Shown piece after piece: positions 62,553 through 64,000 of a stretch of 64,000 nucleotides of DNA. Each line of letters starts with the position of its first letter. Position 1 is the stretch's first letter. Location: NCBI GenBank assembly GCA_019802505.1, contig JAFMOC010000016.1, positions 1,080,001 to 1,144,000 of the forward strand. The letters run 5' to 3'. The translations under genes and the position numbers were made by a program. The notes beneath the pieces were generated by a model. The model did not search any database. It had not been told where the DNA came from and worked only from the letters and a program-made list of their open reading frames with translations. Source of the stretch: Corydoras sp. C115. Lineage: Eukaryota > Chordata > Actinopteri > Siluriformes > Callichthyidae.

Positions 62553-63897
62553 ATTATTAAATACATGTTAAGTTAATAAGTTATAAGCAACTCAGTGAGT
62601 CTTAATAAATCCCCAACAAAAAAATGTTTAGACCCAGCTCGGCCTGACTTTGCCCAAACTGGTGATAATGTTTCCTGCAAATTTTGTAAAAAAAAACAAA
62701 ACAAAAAAAACAAACAAAACAACTTTCACATCATCTAAATATAAGTTTCCATTATGCACATAAGCGCTAACAAGTCTAGGCCACCAATTACTGGTGTTGC
62801 TGCTTGAACCCGTAGAGGCGATGCGATATGTTAAGCCACTTGTTACAAAAAGAGCAGACAAACTTTCGTATGTATAGACTGTTTTGTTGCATGTTTTAAT
62901 CATCAGTTTGTGAGCAGTTAGTGTTAAGAAGTGGTAAGTGGTAAAAAATAGTGTAGAAATAGCTGACACAAGAAGTGTGTATATAAGTAATAAATATAGT
63001 ATAATTTGCTGGTAGGAAGAATTAGTGAGAAGTGTGTAAGCAGTAGTAATAAAGCAATATGGAGTAGTAAGTCATGTGAAGGAATGGCAGAGTAATAGAG
63101 AAAAGTACATTTCATAATAAATGTATTATACAAAGAGATGAGTACGAAACATATTTAATGAATAGTAGGTAGAAGTATCGTCTACCTACCTACTCATCTG
63201 AAGACAATGAGCTGAAAGAAGTGTGAAAAATGTTTATGACACAGTGTTTCAGAGAAGTTCATTGGAATTAATGTGGAGATAGTTTGTTCTGTGAGTAGTG
63301 TTTATAGCACACAGTGTGAAAAATGGTGTAAAAGGGAGTTGTGTGCAGGAAGTATTGTGCTATCTGTAGGAATTATGTTTATGGAGTACTGTTTTTGAAG
63401 TAGGTTGCAGAAGTAGTGTTTATAAAATATCTGAGTGGATGATGGGTCCTGCCAGAACCTGCTGCTCACTGAAGACAGAAACTGAAGAACATGTGTGTTT
63501 ATTTTAGAGTCTCCAAAGGTCTCCAGTAACACCAGAAAAGGTGACTAGATTTGTCGCAATTCTCTTTTAATAAGCAAATTTACTATAAGTAAATGATATA
63601 AAATAATAAGTCACCAGAGGGTCTGAAAAGACGCTACATATAGCAACAAAGTAGCTAAGTTGGCAACACTGGATCGGTCAACTATCCCTAATGTGGATCC
63701 TGTCGGCTAGGGACATTTGTAATCCCAAAAAATCATCAAATGTTCATTTGAATAAATTAATAATTAAAGATGAAAGTGCTTTAAGGTTTGTTTCACTCTG
63801 GTAGTGTTGTGGATGATGAGCTGGTGTCACCTAAAATAAAACACAAAAGAATTTTAAAGAAGTTAAAGAAGTTAGAGTTAAACTCAGTTCAACATTA

Positions 63898-64000
63898 GAC
63901 CCTGAAAGCCTCAGTCAACAAGCCCTCGAGATGGTGGGTGATCCCCCACACCTGCTGCACAGCTTCTTCAGAGAAGACTGCGATGTGTCACGGCGAGAAC
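63898..64000 (+). other. Candidate partial exon at the right edge
   Basis: After a possible acceptor (acattag, ending 63897) one frame stays open to the window end: PESLSQQALEMVGDPPHLL then HSFFREDCDVSRRE. The composition is richer in G and C than the flank and suits coding sequence. No family recognised; it may be the start of the next gene. Confidence 0.3.

Overview
The window is vertebrate nuclear DNA, almost certainly from a teleost and probably an otophysan such as a catfish or characin. It has intron-rich genes with GT-AG splice sites, many microsatellites, about 23 copies of one tRNA-headed V-SINE (DANA/mermaid-like), and relics of Tc1, LINE and LTR elements. The species call rests on the repeat style only. 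No bacterial, CRISPR or operon-like content is present.

Four protein genes can be reconstructed. (1) dot1l, minus strand, 28300 down to 2310: 28 coding exons whose reading phases all agree and which sum to 4587 nt (1528 codons plus stop). It is the histone H3K79 methyltransferase, and its GC-rich promoter lies near 28.3-28.9 kb. (2) A PEAK3-like pseudokinase gene, minus strand, 35991 down to 32355: 4 coding exons, 546 aa. (3) A small gene on the plus strand, 38515-42458: 5 coding exons, about 201 aa, acidic C-terminal half, possibly the fish oogenesis-related (org) family. (4) lingo3, plus strand: one intact coding exon, 53959-55779, 606 aa, with signal peptide, LRRs, Ig domain and a transmembrane segment. 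The order dot1l / peak3 / lingo3 resembles the human 19p13.3 neighbourhood, where DOT1L, PEAK3 and LINGO3 lie close together; this supports the identifications.

Region by region: 1-2.3 kb is the dot1l 3' flank and UTR. 2.3-28.3 kb is dot1l, with SINEs, a solo LTR, Tc1 fragments and other repeats in its introns. 28.3-29 kb is the dot1l CpG-rich promoter. 29-32.3 kb is a SINE cluster, including a chimeric copy and a long poly-C run. 32.3-36 kb is peak3. 36-38.3 kb is repeats ending in a promoter with an E-box and CCAAT boxes. 38.5-42.6 kb is the small gene. 42.7-53.9 kb is a repeat-rich interval (SINEs, a Tc1 relic, LINE relics, a strong hairpin, and a candidate noncoding first exon for lingo3). 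53.9-55.8 kb is lingo3. 55.8-64 kb is repeats with two unexplained open stretches, one at the right edge.

The genes do not form one pathway: dot1l is chromatin machinery, peak3 a cytoplasmic signalling scaffold, and lingo3 a neuronal-type surface receptor. I found no convincing new biological system. The most unusual items are a SINE that carries another locus's unique flank, a 35-bp near-perfect hairpin, the histidine-rich insertion in dot1l, and the two alternative-splicing options in dot1l.
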